Shown in pieces: positions 1 to 6,373 of a stretch of 13,058 nt of DNA. Both the position numbers and the translations under genes were made by a program. This stretch comes from Methanoculleus marisnigri (lineage in GTDB: Archaea; Halobacteriota; Methanomicrobia; Methanomicrobiales; Methanoculleaceae): positions 1 to 13,058 of the forward strand of contig DASQ01000104.1 of NCBI GenBank assembly GCA_002503885.1, written 5' to 3'. Position 1 is the first letter of the stretch, and each line of letters starts with the position of its first letter. The notes under the pieces were generated by a model. That model was not told the origin of the DNA and made no database searches. It saw only the letters and a list, made by a program, of their open reading frames with translations.

Positions 1-35
1 GAGGTGATATCCCCACGGTCCACTTGCAGGGGCAT
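1..35 (-). CDS. Partial: probable macro-domain protein (N-terminus only)
   Basis: An ATG at 35-33 opens a leftward frame reading MPLQVDRGDIT before the window ends. The V-x-R-G-D-I-T pattern within the first 11 residues is how macro domains (ADP-ribose / O-acetyl-ADP-ribose binding or hydrolysing proteins) begin, with the Asp of GDIT contacting the ADP-ribose adenine. In-frame sequence upstream is closed by a stop at 74-72, so this ATG is the only likely start. A weak GAGGA lies about 13 nt upstream. Only 11 residues are visible, so the family call is an informed guess and enzymatic activity cannot be judged. Confidence 0.4.
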   Translation of the reverse strand, partial: MPLQVDRGDIT

Positions 36-223
36 GCCCGGGGCGATTCCTCGTCCCGGGTCGATGCTTCCCTATTCATGCCCTATTCAACAGAACTGAA
101 ATTTCGTAGTTTCGCGTGAAGCAATCCAGGGTGCAGATCGGGATATGGTCCCACACAGAAGGCAGGCCGTGAGAGATGCGAAGGGCGGGAAAGGAAATTC
201 ATAGAGTTAAATGACAACGAGTA
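36..223. other. Intergenic region between the macro-domain start and the helical-barrel gene
   Basis: No gene is seen on either strand. CCCTATTCA occurs twice, at 70-78 and 81-89, in the presumed leader or promoter of the leftward gene at the edge. An AT-rich palindromic stretch (GAAATTTC, around 101-110) is the best TATA-like element for that gene. Downstream of the gene ending at 224 the leftward strand is only mildly T-rich, so no clear terminator is called. Confidence 0.4.
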
Positions 224-1366
224 CTAGATCGTCAGGAACTCCCCTGGCGCAAGGCTGGTGGCGAGCATCACCATGTTGATCTCCCGGTTCCCGGTCCAGG
301 TGCCTGCCTCCCGGTTTCTATCGTCCATCCAGAACTCTTCGATCCTGTCGGCGAGCGGCACGTATTCCATGAGGGCTTCGACCCGCCTGAAGAGGCCCGG
401 GTTCTCCCGGACCCGCTCCACGAGGATACGAGCACCAGAAAGGCCGATCGAGAGCCCGAGCTCCCGGAAAGCGAGGCGGGACTCCGCAGGATACCGGAGT
501 ATCCTGCCCCCGACAAAGGCGGCGAGGCCTGTTTGGGCTGCGTTGAGGATGGAGGCGAGCAGGTCTTCGTACGCAAACCCACCCCGGACCATCAGCTCCG
601 CTATCCTTCCGGCATCGAAGAGGAGGCCGCCGATGCCGAGCGGGTCGTCTGTTGCCAGGTTCCCACCCCGGCAGATGCCGGCCATATCGACGATCTCGGG
701 CTGCAGCGATCCTCCGCATCCCCCGGCAGCCGTCATCTGGAGCTCGCTGTAGGTGACGAACCCGTCGAGCGGGTCGTGCTGGCCCATGGCAGGGACGAGC
801 GGCCGGGAGAGATCGATGCTCATCTTCCAGTACATCCTCTTCCTGCCGCCGGAGGAGGGGGTGTAGGTGAACGCTGCATGGGCAGCCTGCGCAAGTTCCA
901 CCGCCCACCGGGTGTAGGTCGGATCAGAGGTGACCCGGCTCACCCGGTTGAGCGCGTGCATCCACTTCGTCAAATAGTGATAATACTGCCCGTCCTGGCC
1001 CCACTCCAGCCGCTCGTCGAACGGCTCATCGGGCCTTCGTTCGGGAAGCGGTTTACCGATCCGGAGACCGCCCCGGGTTGGGTGCGCCTCGCCCTCCGCT
1101 TCGGGTAATCCGCTGATCCAGCCGGTTCGCGGGTCGTCGTCGCGGTGCCGGCCGAGGGTGTGGTGCACCTGGTCGACGAGGCGGAGGGCGAGATCGCGGT
1201 AGGGCTCCTCACCCGTCCGGCGGAAGAGTTCGAGGTAGTTGCAGACCGCGTAGGCGTCCGTCCAGAGGTAGCGTCGCGGGCGGGCGATCGGCGGGTCTAA
1301 CCCGGTCAGTCGGGCGAACTCTACCATGAGATCCCGAACGGTTGCGGTACTTGTATCCTCTGTCAT
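224..1366 (-). CDS. Conserved hypothetical protein, probable (alpha/alpha)6-barrel fold
   Basis: A 380-residue protein, probably cytosolic: no signal peptide or membrane segment is seen. I chose the ATG at 1366 over one 13 codons upstream because GGAGGGGG sits just ahead of it. The sequence is helical and rich in Trp and Tyr, with RRYLWTDAYAVCNYLELF (31-48), LEWGQDGQYYHYLTKWMHAL (120-139), RMYWKMSIDLSRPLVP (177-192) and a Gly-rich GGCGGSLQPEIVDMAG (215-230). Alternating helices with aromatic clusters and acidic residues (D37, E121, D125) resemble six-hairpin glycosidase or epimerase-type toroids. That is a fold guess, and no catalytic residues can be assigned. It starts 60 bp after the stop of the upstream F420-type gene on the same strand, so co-transcription is plausible. 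I do not recognise a characterised homologue. Confidence 0.85.
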   Translation of the reverse strand: MTEDTSTATVRDLMVEFARLTGLDPPIARPRRYLWTDAYAVCNYLELFRRTGEEPYRDLALRLVDQVHHTLGRHRDDDPRTGWISGLPEAEGEAHPTRGGLRIGKPLPERRPDEPFDERLEWGQDGQYYHYLTKWMHALNRVSRVTSDPTYTRWAVELAQAAHAAFTYTPSSGGRKRMYWKMSIDLSRPLVPAMGQHDPLDGFVTYSELQMTAAGGCGGSLQPEIVDMAGICRGGNLATDDPLGIGGLLFDAGRIAELMVRGGFAYEDLLASILNAAQTGLAAFVGGRILRYPAESRLAFRELGLSIGLSGARILVERVRENPGLFRRVEALMEYVPLADRIEEFWMDDRNREAGTWTGNREINMVMLATSLAPGEFLTI

Positions 1367-1426
1367 CTCTCCCCCTCCGGGAGTGGTGGCACCCGGCGCC
1401 CACACGGGAGCATCCCTTCCCGGCTC

Positions 1427-2448
1427 TTATCGCGCGGGGCCGGGGCCGAGAACCATCCGGCCCCCGGATTCGGCCCGCGGGGGCTTGATCCCGAATTCCG
1501 GCAGGATGATGTCGTGCGCGAGGTTGATGAACTCCTGCTGTTCCGGGCCCACCTGGTGGATAACGACGCTGTCGTAGCCCATATCGACGAATTTGCCCAC
1601 CTTCTCTATGATCTTCTGCGGGTCGGGCCCGCAGAGGACATTCTTTGCAACATCGTCCGGCGTCACCATCTGCTGTAACTGCTCAAAGTGCGTCGGGGTG
1701 GGGACGAACCAGTTCAGTTCCCCCTTGTTGGCAGCCATCGGGAACCACTCGTATGCCGTGCGCTTAGCCTCCTCCTCGCTCCTGCCGTAGCAGACCACGG
1801 TCTCGATCATGCACGATTTACCCTCGCCACCCGATGAACGGAACGTCTCGATGACCTCCTCGGGCTTCTGCTCGAAGTAAATGAGCGCATCGCCGATCTC
1901 GCCGGCCACCTCCGCCGACATCGGCCCTTCCGCCGAGATGCGGATCTGGGGGAGCTGCTCGGGCAGTTCGTAGATCTGCGCGTTATCGACGGTGTAGTAG
2001 GCGCCGTAGTAGTCCTGCATGCCCCCTTTCCAGAGCGTCCGGATGATGTTCACCGCCTCGCGGAGCATATCGAGCCGCACCGGCTCGGATGTCGGAAAGA
2101 CACCCCGATGACGTGTTCGTTTAAGGTCTCGCCCGTCCCGAGCCCGAGCTCGAACCTCCCGGGCATCATGCTTGCCGCAGTTGCGGCAGCCTGCGCGACG
2201 ATCGCCGGGTGGTAGCGCATCAGCGGGCAGGTCACCCCGGTGGAGACCTTGATCCGCGATGTGCTCTGGGATATTCCCCCAATGGTGCACCAGGCAAACC
2301 CGGCGTGCCCGTGGTTTGCAACCCACGGGAGGTAGTGATCGCTGATGCTCAGAAACGAGAACCCGGCATCCTCCGCCAGTCTCGCGTTCTTCACCAGTTC
2401 GGAAGCGCTGTGCGCCTCGGTGAAAAGTTTGTAGCCAATCTCGACCAT
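1427..2448 (-). pseudogene. F420-dependent LLM-class oxidoreductase (G6PDH-like), frameshifted
   Basis: A luciferase-like monooxygenase-class flavin/F420 oxidoreductase split between two reading frames. The first 115 codons (start ATG 2448, preceded by GAGGAG) read MVEIGYKLF...ISDHYLPW...STGVTCP...HPAIVAQAAATAASMMPGRF and LGLGTGETLNEHVIG. These are hallmarks of the F420-dependent glucose-6-phosphate dehydrogenase-like family. The continuation FPTSEPVRLDMLREAV... to IILPEFGIKPP lies in another frame and ends with TAA at 1427. Five bases (2103-2099) occupy a place where the family needs six, so one base is missing next to a GGGG run. Repaired, the protein would be about 340 aa, normal for the family. 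The frameshift may be a real inactivation or a sequencing error. The natural substrate in methanogens is not known to me. The gene has its own promoter and may be transcribed together with the downstream barrel protein. Confidence 0.85.
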
Positions 2449-2474
2449 TTCGTCTCTCCTCTCTCAGGTTCCCC

Positions 2475-2529
2475 GGCACGGAGGTGCCACGGGTATAGAC
2501 GGCGAGAGAGAACATCACCGGCCTTAAAC
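2475..2529 (-). promoter_or_regulatory. Promoter and leader hairpin of the LLM oxidoreductase gene
   Basis: On the leftward strand a TATA-like CGTTTAAGG (2522-2529) would place the transcript start near 2500. This gives a leader of about 50 nt with a GAGGAG ribosome-binding site. Within the leader, GGCAC-GGAG-GTGCC (2475-2488) can form a 5-bp hairpin with a 4-nt loop. Purely sequence-based. Confidence 0.35.
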
Positions 2530-2541
2530 GTTGTGCCGGTC

Positions 2542-2550
2542 GGAAAAATA
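2542..2550 (-). terminator. U-rich terminator after the ABC ATPase gene
   Basis: On the leftward strand the run TATTTTTCCG begins about 20 nt after the ATPase stop codon at 2569. Archaeal termination commonly uses such short U-tracts without a required hairpin. Confidence 0.45.
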
Positions 2551-2568
2551 GCGGGATCCGGAGGCCGT

Positions 2569-3384
2569 TCAGTAGCCCGTTGCGTAGTAGTAGCCGTCCT
2601 CCTCCCGGACGCGGACCGGGACGCGGAAGAGTTCGCCGACGGCCCCGTCGGTCAGCACCTCCGCCTTGTTGCCATCCATCCGGACGGCGCCGTCCCGCAT
2701 GAGGATGACCCGGGAGATCTCCGGGATGATATCGGGGAGACTATGGGTCACGAGGATGATGCCGGTGCCCGACCGTGCGATCTTCCGGAGGGTCTTCCGG
2801 AAGGTGTGGAGCGCGTGCAGGTCGAGGCTGTTCGTGGGTTCGTCGAGGAGGAGGGTACCCGGGTCGTGGACCAGCGCCCTCCCGATCAGGAGCCTGCGTC
2901 CCTCGCCCGAAGAGAGTTCGGTCATCGGGCGGTCTGCGAGGTGTGCGATCTCAAGGAACTCAAGGATCTCGTCCACCTTTCGCTCCATATCGGGGGTCAC
3001 CTCGTGGGAGAGGAAGAGCCCGACGCTCGAGAAGAAACCCGAGAGCACGACCTCGCGGCCCGATATGCCCCGGGTGAAGGTCTGCTGGAGGTCGCCGGAG
3101 ACAAGCCCGAGGTGGGACCGAAGGTCGAAGGCGTCCCACCGGTCCCGCCCCCGGAACCTGAAGGTGACGTCCTGCCCCTGGCAGGAAGGGTAGTACTCGC
3201 GGGTGATCGTCCGGATGAGCGACGATTTTCCCGCACCGTTCGGTCCGAGGATGGCGATGTGCTCCCCCTCCGGGATTGTGAGCGACACCGCATCAAGGAG
3301 CGTCCGGCCGTCCCGGACCACGCTGACGTTTTTAAACTCGATCAGCGGGGCAGACGGGCGAGTGTCGGCGTTGCTATCGGTCAT
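2569..3384 (-). CDS. ABC transporter ATP-binding protein, ModF/PhrA/YlmA type (COG1119-like)
   Basis: A 271-residue soluble ABC ATPase with every nucleotide-binding motif intact: Walker A GPNGAGKS (47-54), Q-loop Gln around 100-101, signature LSSGEGRRL (157-165), Walker B LLLDEPT (178-184), D-loop SLD (186-188) and H-loop His214. The segment LGLVSGDLQQTFTRGISGREVVLSGF (92-117, shortened here) between Walker A and the signature is characteristic of the ModF/PhrA/YlmA group. That group was named after molybdenum-uptake ATPases, but members often lack a cognate permease. None is encoded next to this gene, so it may be a regulatory or stress ATPase rather than part of an importer. The start is supported by GGAG 8 nt upstream. 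It is followed by the LLM gene after 120 bp containing a terminator and a promoter, so the two are probably separate transcripts. Confidence 0.92.
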   Translation of the reverse strand: MTDSNADTRPSAPLIEFKNVSVVRDGRTLLDAVSLTIPEGEHIAILGPNGAGKSSLIRTITREYYPSCQGQDVTFRFRGRDRWDAFDLRSHLGLVSGDLQQTFTRGISGREVVLSGFFSSVGLFLSHEVTPDMERKVDEILEFLEIAHLADRPMTELSSGEGRRLLIGRALVHDPGTLLLDEPTNSLDLHALHTFRKTLRKIARSGTGIILVTHSLPDIIPEISRVILMRDGAVRMDGNKAEVLTDGAVGELFRVPVRVREEDGYYYATGY

Positions 3385-3490
3385 TCCGGCCGCTCCGTTG
3401 GATGGGATTTCCGGGAATGTATCTGGTATGGAAATTCATCGAATATCGTACCGTGTACATTGGGTTGTTGTCCTCAAAAGGTATCCTTCA
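3385..3490. promoter_or_regulatory. Gap between the GWCP operon end and the ABC ATPase start; probable ATPase promoter
   Basis: The leftward strand has a TATA-like ACGATATTCG around 3440-3449, which would give a start near 3418 and a leader of about 30 nt. No strong U-tract follows the GWCP gene that ends at 3491, so read-through into the ATPase gene is possible. Confidence 0.3.
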
Positions 3491-3811
3491 TCATTGTGGA
3501 GCCCCAAGCAGCGCGGCAACCCTCTCCGGGTCGTCCGTGTAGACGTGGAGGTACCCGCCGGACTCCAGCCTTACCCTGAGATAACCCGGATATCGCAGAC
3601 TGGCCAGGACACGATAGAGCCACTCCAGCATGAACCGAGGACTGACGTATTCCACGAATATGTCCTCCATCATCTCCCGGCCATCGCCTGCCACAGCTTC
3701 GATCCCGACCTCGCCGCCCGGCGCGGCATACCGTCGTCGGACGGTTCCGGCAGCGGCGGCGTTCGGACACCAGCCGAGCTTCTTCCGGATATACTCCACA
3801 AAGACCGTCAT
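3491..3811 (-). CDS. GWCP-motif protein 4 (soluble, 106 aa; DUF1673-like N-terminus)
   Basis: The last gene of the GWCP operon encodes 106 residues without an obvious membrane segment. It opens with an amphipathic helix, MTVFVEYIRKKLGWCPNA, with GWCP at 13-16. This N-terminus resembles the DUF1673 proteins I recall from Methanosarcina; the family name is from memory and needs a profile check. The C-terminal part (77-104: LRV-x8-YLHVYTDDPERVAALLG) matches the end of the preceding gene product in pattern (TLTI...AIYSDDPEGIAHVLG). The two are therefore paralogues, this one lacking the membrane part. Its ATG overlaps the TGA of the upstream gene (ATGA), implying translational coupling, and a GGGGGTGG precedes it. 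Function unknown. Confidence 0.8.
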   Translation of the reverse strand: MTVFVEYIRKKLGWCPNAAAAGTVRRRYAAPGGEVGIEAVAGDGREMMEDIFVEYVSPRFMLEWLYRVLASLRYPGYLRVRLESGGYLHVYTDDPERVAALLGAPQ

Positions 3812-4437
3812 CTGGCCACCCCCAGCACATGGGCTATCCCTTCGGGGTCATCGGAATAGATTGCGGCGATCTTCTTCTCTGTTGTTATCGTCAGGGTTCG
3901 CGGGTAATGTGTCCGCACGTAGGTGCGGTAGAAGATCGCGGGGAAGAAGATCGCGGCGCCAAGCCCGGAGATAAACCGCATGGAGGTCGGATTATCCCAT
4001 CCCAGGTATATGCTGCCAGCCGCCGATACGAGAAGCGCCGCCAGTGCCGTCGCAAGGAGCCACGAGGGGACAGGAGGTTTGTTCTCTCCCACCTCCGCCT
4101 TCACGACGGCATTCTTCGGGATGACGACGGGGCGGAAGAGTGGTCGCCTGATGGTGATCGTGTCCGAAGAGATCTCGACACGGGCCCTTCGCATGGTTCC
4201 GTAAAATTCCATGCCGGAGAAAGCCAGCAGAAGCAGGTTCCCTGCAGGAGACATAACGAAGAGACATCCAATGAGCAGAGCGCCGGCAACAATCAGAATG
4301 AGGTACATCGCCGGAGTGCCGATCGGGCCGTAGTCCACCAGTGCACCCTCCACCACCTCCTGGTCGCCGCCGGTCGTTGCCGCGTTCGGGCACCAACCCA
4401 TCCATCTCCGTATCGCCCCAGAGACTCTCAGCACCAT
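3808..4437 (-). CDS. GWCP-motif protein 3 (membrane protein with PH-like segment, 209 aa)
   Basis: I chose the ATG at 4437 because AGGAGGAG lies 5 nt upstream. The N-terminus MVLRVSGAIRRWMGWCPNA carries GWCP at 14-17. Hydrophobic segments follow at about 43-62 (perhaps continuing to 78). A beta-rich stretch comes next (86-117: VEISSDTITIRRPLFRPVVI and onward), resembling the PH-like domains of small prokaryotic membrane proteins. Further membrane segments are at about 125-146 and 153-172. The C-terminal tail TLTITTEKKIAAIYSDDPEG (181-200) and AHVLG is shared in pattern with the downstream 106-aa protein. It lies 55 bp after the upstream operon gene and overlaps the downstream gene by 4 nt. 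Membrane location is inferred from hydrophobicity; molecular function is unknown. Confidence 0.85.
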   Translation of the reverse strand: MVLRVSGAIRRWMGWCPNAATTGGDQEVVEGALVDYGPIGTPAMYLILIVAGALLIGCLFVMSPAGNLLLLAFSGMEFYGTMRRARVEISSDTITIRRPLFRPVVIPKNAVVKAEVGENKPPVPSWLLATALAALLVSAAGSIYLGWDNPTSMRFISGLGAAIFFPAIFYRTYVRTHYPRTLTITTEKKIAAIYSDDPEGIAHVLGVAR

Positions 4438-4492
4438 ACGGGCTCCTCCTGCATCGCCGCGTCCAGGGAATATATCGAACCCCACTCCGCGA

Positions 4493-5035
4493 TCAGGGTT
4501 GTGCGGTGCTGCCGCTCCCAGAGGATCGTGAGGCCGTACGAAGCCCAGCCAGCAGGCTCAAGCCCAGCACGAGCGCGAGAACCTGGCCGAACAGGCCCTC
4601 CCGAACAAAGAACGCCACACAGGCGACGAGAATAACGGCGGCCGCCGGCGTACTCAGGCGTCGGACGATGCGCAGTCCCGGGGTCATGTTGGCCCGGATG
4701 AACTCACCGGCGGCAATCCGTGCATACTGCTTCCGGTGACCGAGCAGAAGGCCGATGACCGCTCCCACCCCGATGCCGAGGCCCGTCCACATGGCGAGGT
4801 GCCCTGAAGCATCCTCGAACAGAATAAAGAGCGCTGCTGCCGCCGCCGAGGCGGCCACCGCCGCGACCAGCAGCTGGTTGTGGTGGAGCCGCCACCACCC
4901 GGGTTCTGTCCGGAAGAACCCGTCCTGCCCGCCGGGCACCGCGGCCGTCGCCGACCGTACCTTGAGATCCGCCCGCATCGACGCCTGCAGTGGGCACCAG
5001 CCCAGGTACGCCCGGATCGTCTCCATGAGAGTCAT
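4493..5035 (-). CDS. GWCP-motif protein 2 (four-TM, 180 aa)
   Basis: The start at 5035 is supported by GGAG 8 nt upstream and by the ATGA overlap with the preceding 43-codon ORF. The frame stays open for 75 more codons upstream, but that stretch lies on the other genes and lacks similarity. The N-terminus MTLMETIRAYLGWCP is nearly identical to that of protein 1, in protein and DNA, whereas the rest is unrelated. Four hydrophobic, Ala/Leu/Val-rich segments lie at about 54-73, 80-98, 127-144 and 148-166. A polar loop (100-118) contains HRKQYARIAAGEFIRANMTP. The tail is short and Ser/Gly-rich. It is probably a small inner-membrane protein of unknown role. No DDPE tail is present, unlike proteins 3 and 4. 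Confidence 0.8.
   Translation of the reverse strand: MTLMETIRAYLGWCPLQASMRADLKVRSATAAVPGGQDGFFRTEPGWWRLHHNQLLVAAVAASAAAAALFILFEDASGHLAMWTGLGIGVGAVIGLLLGHRKQYARIAAGEFIRANMTPGLRIVRRLSTPAAAVILVACVAFFVREGLFGQVLALVLGLSLLAGLRTASRSSGSGSTAQP
4992..5029 (-). repeat. 38-bp near-identical repeat, copy B (start of GWCP protein 2)
   Basis: This segment matches 5884-5921 in 37 of 38 positions, encoding LMETIRAYLGWCP in both genes. The single difference is synonymous (GCG versus GCA for Ala). Identity stops sharply at both ends. Confidence 0.85.
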
Positions 5036-5163
5036 AACATCATCTCCAGGATTTTTTGCCTGTCCGCTACCATTTCCACCAAAATGGGTTCGTTGTGGAT
5101 TCCCACCCCGAATATGTCCCGGACGGGTGTGCAGACCAGATCCATCGTTCCATGGGTTATCAT
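5032..5163 (-). CDS. Putative 43-aa small protein inside the GWCP operon
   Basis: A short ORF filling the whole gap between GWCP proteins 1 and 2. Its ATG (5163-5161) shares one base with the TGA of protein 1, and its TGA (5034-5032) overlaps the ATG of protein 2 by four bases. GGAGGG (plus positions 5173-5178) sits 9 nt upstream of the start. The product begins MITHGTMDLVCTPVRDIFG and ends in a likely amphipathic helix EPILVEMVADRQKILEMML. It has one Cys (11), no signal peptide and no membrane segment. About two thirds of its codons end in G or C. I recognise no family. The perfect packing and strong ribosome-binding site argue for translation; the alternative is that it only serves to couple translation of its neighbours. 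Confidence 0.55.
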   Translation of the reverse strand: MITHGTMDLVCTPVRDIFGVGIHNEPILVEMVADRQKILEMML

Positions 5164-5930
5164 CAATTTGTTCCCTCCGATGTGCGTCGCCGTTCCCAGA
5201 TGTAGAGGATGGGAAAAGAAACGATACCAATAAGCACGATTGCCTGGAGAAGTGGAGCAACAGGATATCCTAACACCACGTAGCGCAGAAGGAGAAGACC
5301 GGCGGCTATGAGGTAGAAGACAACCGATCGCGCAACGGTGATACGTTGAACACCACCGTCGGTGAAGACGATCCGCGCCAGAAGTATCCCGACAACGATA
5401 AGAACGGGGAACCAGAAGACCTGGCTGATAGCATATGTAAGGGACGCAGAGAGGTAGATCAGGAGGATCGCGACGATGAGAACCGCATCGACCGCCTTCT
5501 CGACGACAGCCCTTCTCTGCTCCGTTCTCTCCCCTCTCTGTCTCCTCGACCCGAGGGCGTGGCGGAGGATGCTTGCGGGGTTGGGATCGACCAGATTTTC
5601 CTTGCGCCGATACCAGACCATGAGAAGAAAGTGCGCCACAGTCGGTATCAACGCCAAGGGGAATGCATAGGAGATCGGGATCGGGAGGTAGTCGTTCATG
5701 ATGAGAACACCGATGGCGATAAACGCTATCCAGTAGACTGCCCCAACTGAGCGCCAGAATTCTTCTTTGACGATGGAATCGATCTCCATGTTTATACCGC
5801 CTATCCGCCGTCGGCCGTCATGTGGAGTGTCCCCGCGCATGCCGGGCCCCGGCTGCATCTGCCGGTGCGCCTGCCCCTCCGCGGGGCACCAGCCCAGGTA
5901 TGCCCGGATCGTCTCCATGAGCGGCATCAT
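5163..5930 (-). CDS. GWCP-motif protein 1 (six-TM, 255 aa)
   Basis: The first structural gene after the regulator; its ATG overlaps the regulator stop (ATGATG, TGA in the middle) and GGGAG lies 5 nt upstream. The N-terminus MMPLMETIRAYLGWCP has GWCP at 13-16. A polar Gly/Arg/Pro-rich linker follows (17-47), with a second Met at 48. Six hydrophobic segments come next, at about 62-80, 86-107, 145-166, 172-190, 200-219 and 225-244. The basic loop 108-143 (RRKENL..., RRQRGERTEQRR) is likely cytoplasmic. No transporter signature or catalytic motif is recognised. A start at Met48 would give a protein without the tag, but the strong RBS and the operon overlap favour the long form. Role unknown; membrane location is inferred. 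Confidence 0.83.
   Translation of the reverse strand: MMPLMETIRAYLGWCPAEGQAHRQMQPGPGMRGDTPHDGRRRIGGINMEIDSIVKEEFWRSVGAVYWIAFIAIGVLIMNDYLPIPISYAFPLALIPTVAHFLLMVWYRRKENLVDPNPASILRHALGSRRQRGERTEQRRAVVEKAVDAVLIVAILLIYLSASLTYAISQVFWFPVLIVVGILLARIVFTDGGVQRITVARSVVFYLIAAGLLLLRYVVLGYPVAPLLQAIVLIGIVSFPILYIWERRRTSEGTN
5884..5921 (-). repeat. 38-bp near-identical repeat, copy A (start of GWCP protein 1)
   Basis: Partner of 4992-5029 (37 of 38 identical). It covers the codons for LMETIRAYLGWCP. Sequences on either side are unrelated in the two genes. Confidence 0.85.
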
Positions 5931-6373
5931 ACCAGCTCCCGGAGTTTCGCGAAGAGTTCATCGGCCAGACGGGTCGGGTCGTCGGTCTTCGTGAGAGTAA
6001 TCCCCAGTTCGTCCGCGTAGCCCCAGAGTAGCTCGATGCACCGGGCGTACCGGGGACATGCGCCGCAGTCGCCCTCGTGCTCGTACCAGACCTGCACCCC
6101 GTGGTCCGCCGAGATGAAGACGATCGCAGCCGCATCGAACGGGACGGAGCGCCCGAAGAGGACCCCTATCTCTGCGTTCAGGCTCTCGACATCGATCTGG
6201 TTCGCCTGCGCCATCTCTAGAAGCGTCTCCTCGACCTTGCGGTCCATGGCAAGCAGCGCTTTCGAGACCGCCTGGCGCGATATGCTGAAGCGGTCCGCGA
6301 TGTGGATGTTCGGGAGACCGCTGCGGCGGAGCCTCCAGAACGCAAACTGCCTGTCGTTCAGCGGGATAGGCAT
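5927..6373 (-). CDS. HTH transcriptional regulator with Cys-cluster C-terminal domain
   Basis: A 148-residue protein with an N-terminal helix-turn-helix (about 5-45: LNDRQFAFWRLRRSGL..., ISRQAVSKALLAMD) of the sigma-70-region-4 / Tfx-like type. The following domain (about 60-148) contains GVLFGRSVPF and VQVWYEHEGDCGACPRYARC, with cysteines at 103, 106 and 112 (C-x2-C-x5-C). That pattern could bind a metal or an Fe-S cluster or act as a thiol switch; this is inference. It is the first gene of the GWCP operon and overlaps the next gene by 4 nt, so it is probably the local regulator. Its tail TKTDDPTRLADELFAKL loosely echoes the DDPE tails of proteins 3 and 4, which may be chance. The start has no Shine-Dalgarno, and a TATA box 26 nt upstream suggests a leaderless transcript. 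Confidence 0.85.
   Translation of the reverse strand: MPIPLNDRQFAFWRLRRSGLPNIHIADRFSISRQAVSKALLAMDRKVEETLLEMAQANQIDVESLNAEIGVLFGRSVPFDAAAIVFISADHGVQVWYEHEGDCGACPRYARCIELLWGYADELGITLTKTDDPTRLADELFAKLRELV

Noticed and set aside
70..89. CCCTATTCA direct repeat
   Set aside because: Only two 9-bp copies; no third unit or symmetrical arrangement, so chance cannot be excluded.
3374..3460. 28-codon leftward ORF (MYTVRYSMNF...) between the operon and the ATPase
   Set aside because: It has no ribosome-binding site, overlaps the ATPase start in another frame and covers the probable TATA box.
2209..3579. 456-residue rightward ORF
   Set aside because: It lies opposite the ABC ATPase and the LLM gene start, has no recognisable domain and is rich in Arg/Pro/Gly/Glu as expected of a high-GC antisense shadow; the leftward genes have intact motifs.
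5036..5260. 75-codon N-terminal extension of GWCP protein 2
   Set aside because: The extension overlaps the 43-codon ORF and the end of protein 1, has no similarity to the paralogue, and a good RBS plus the aligned N-terminus support the start at 5035.
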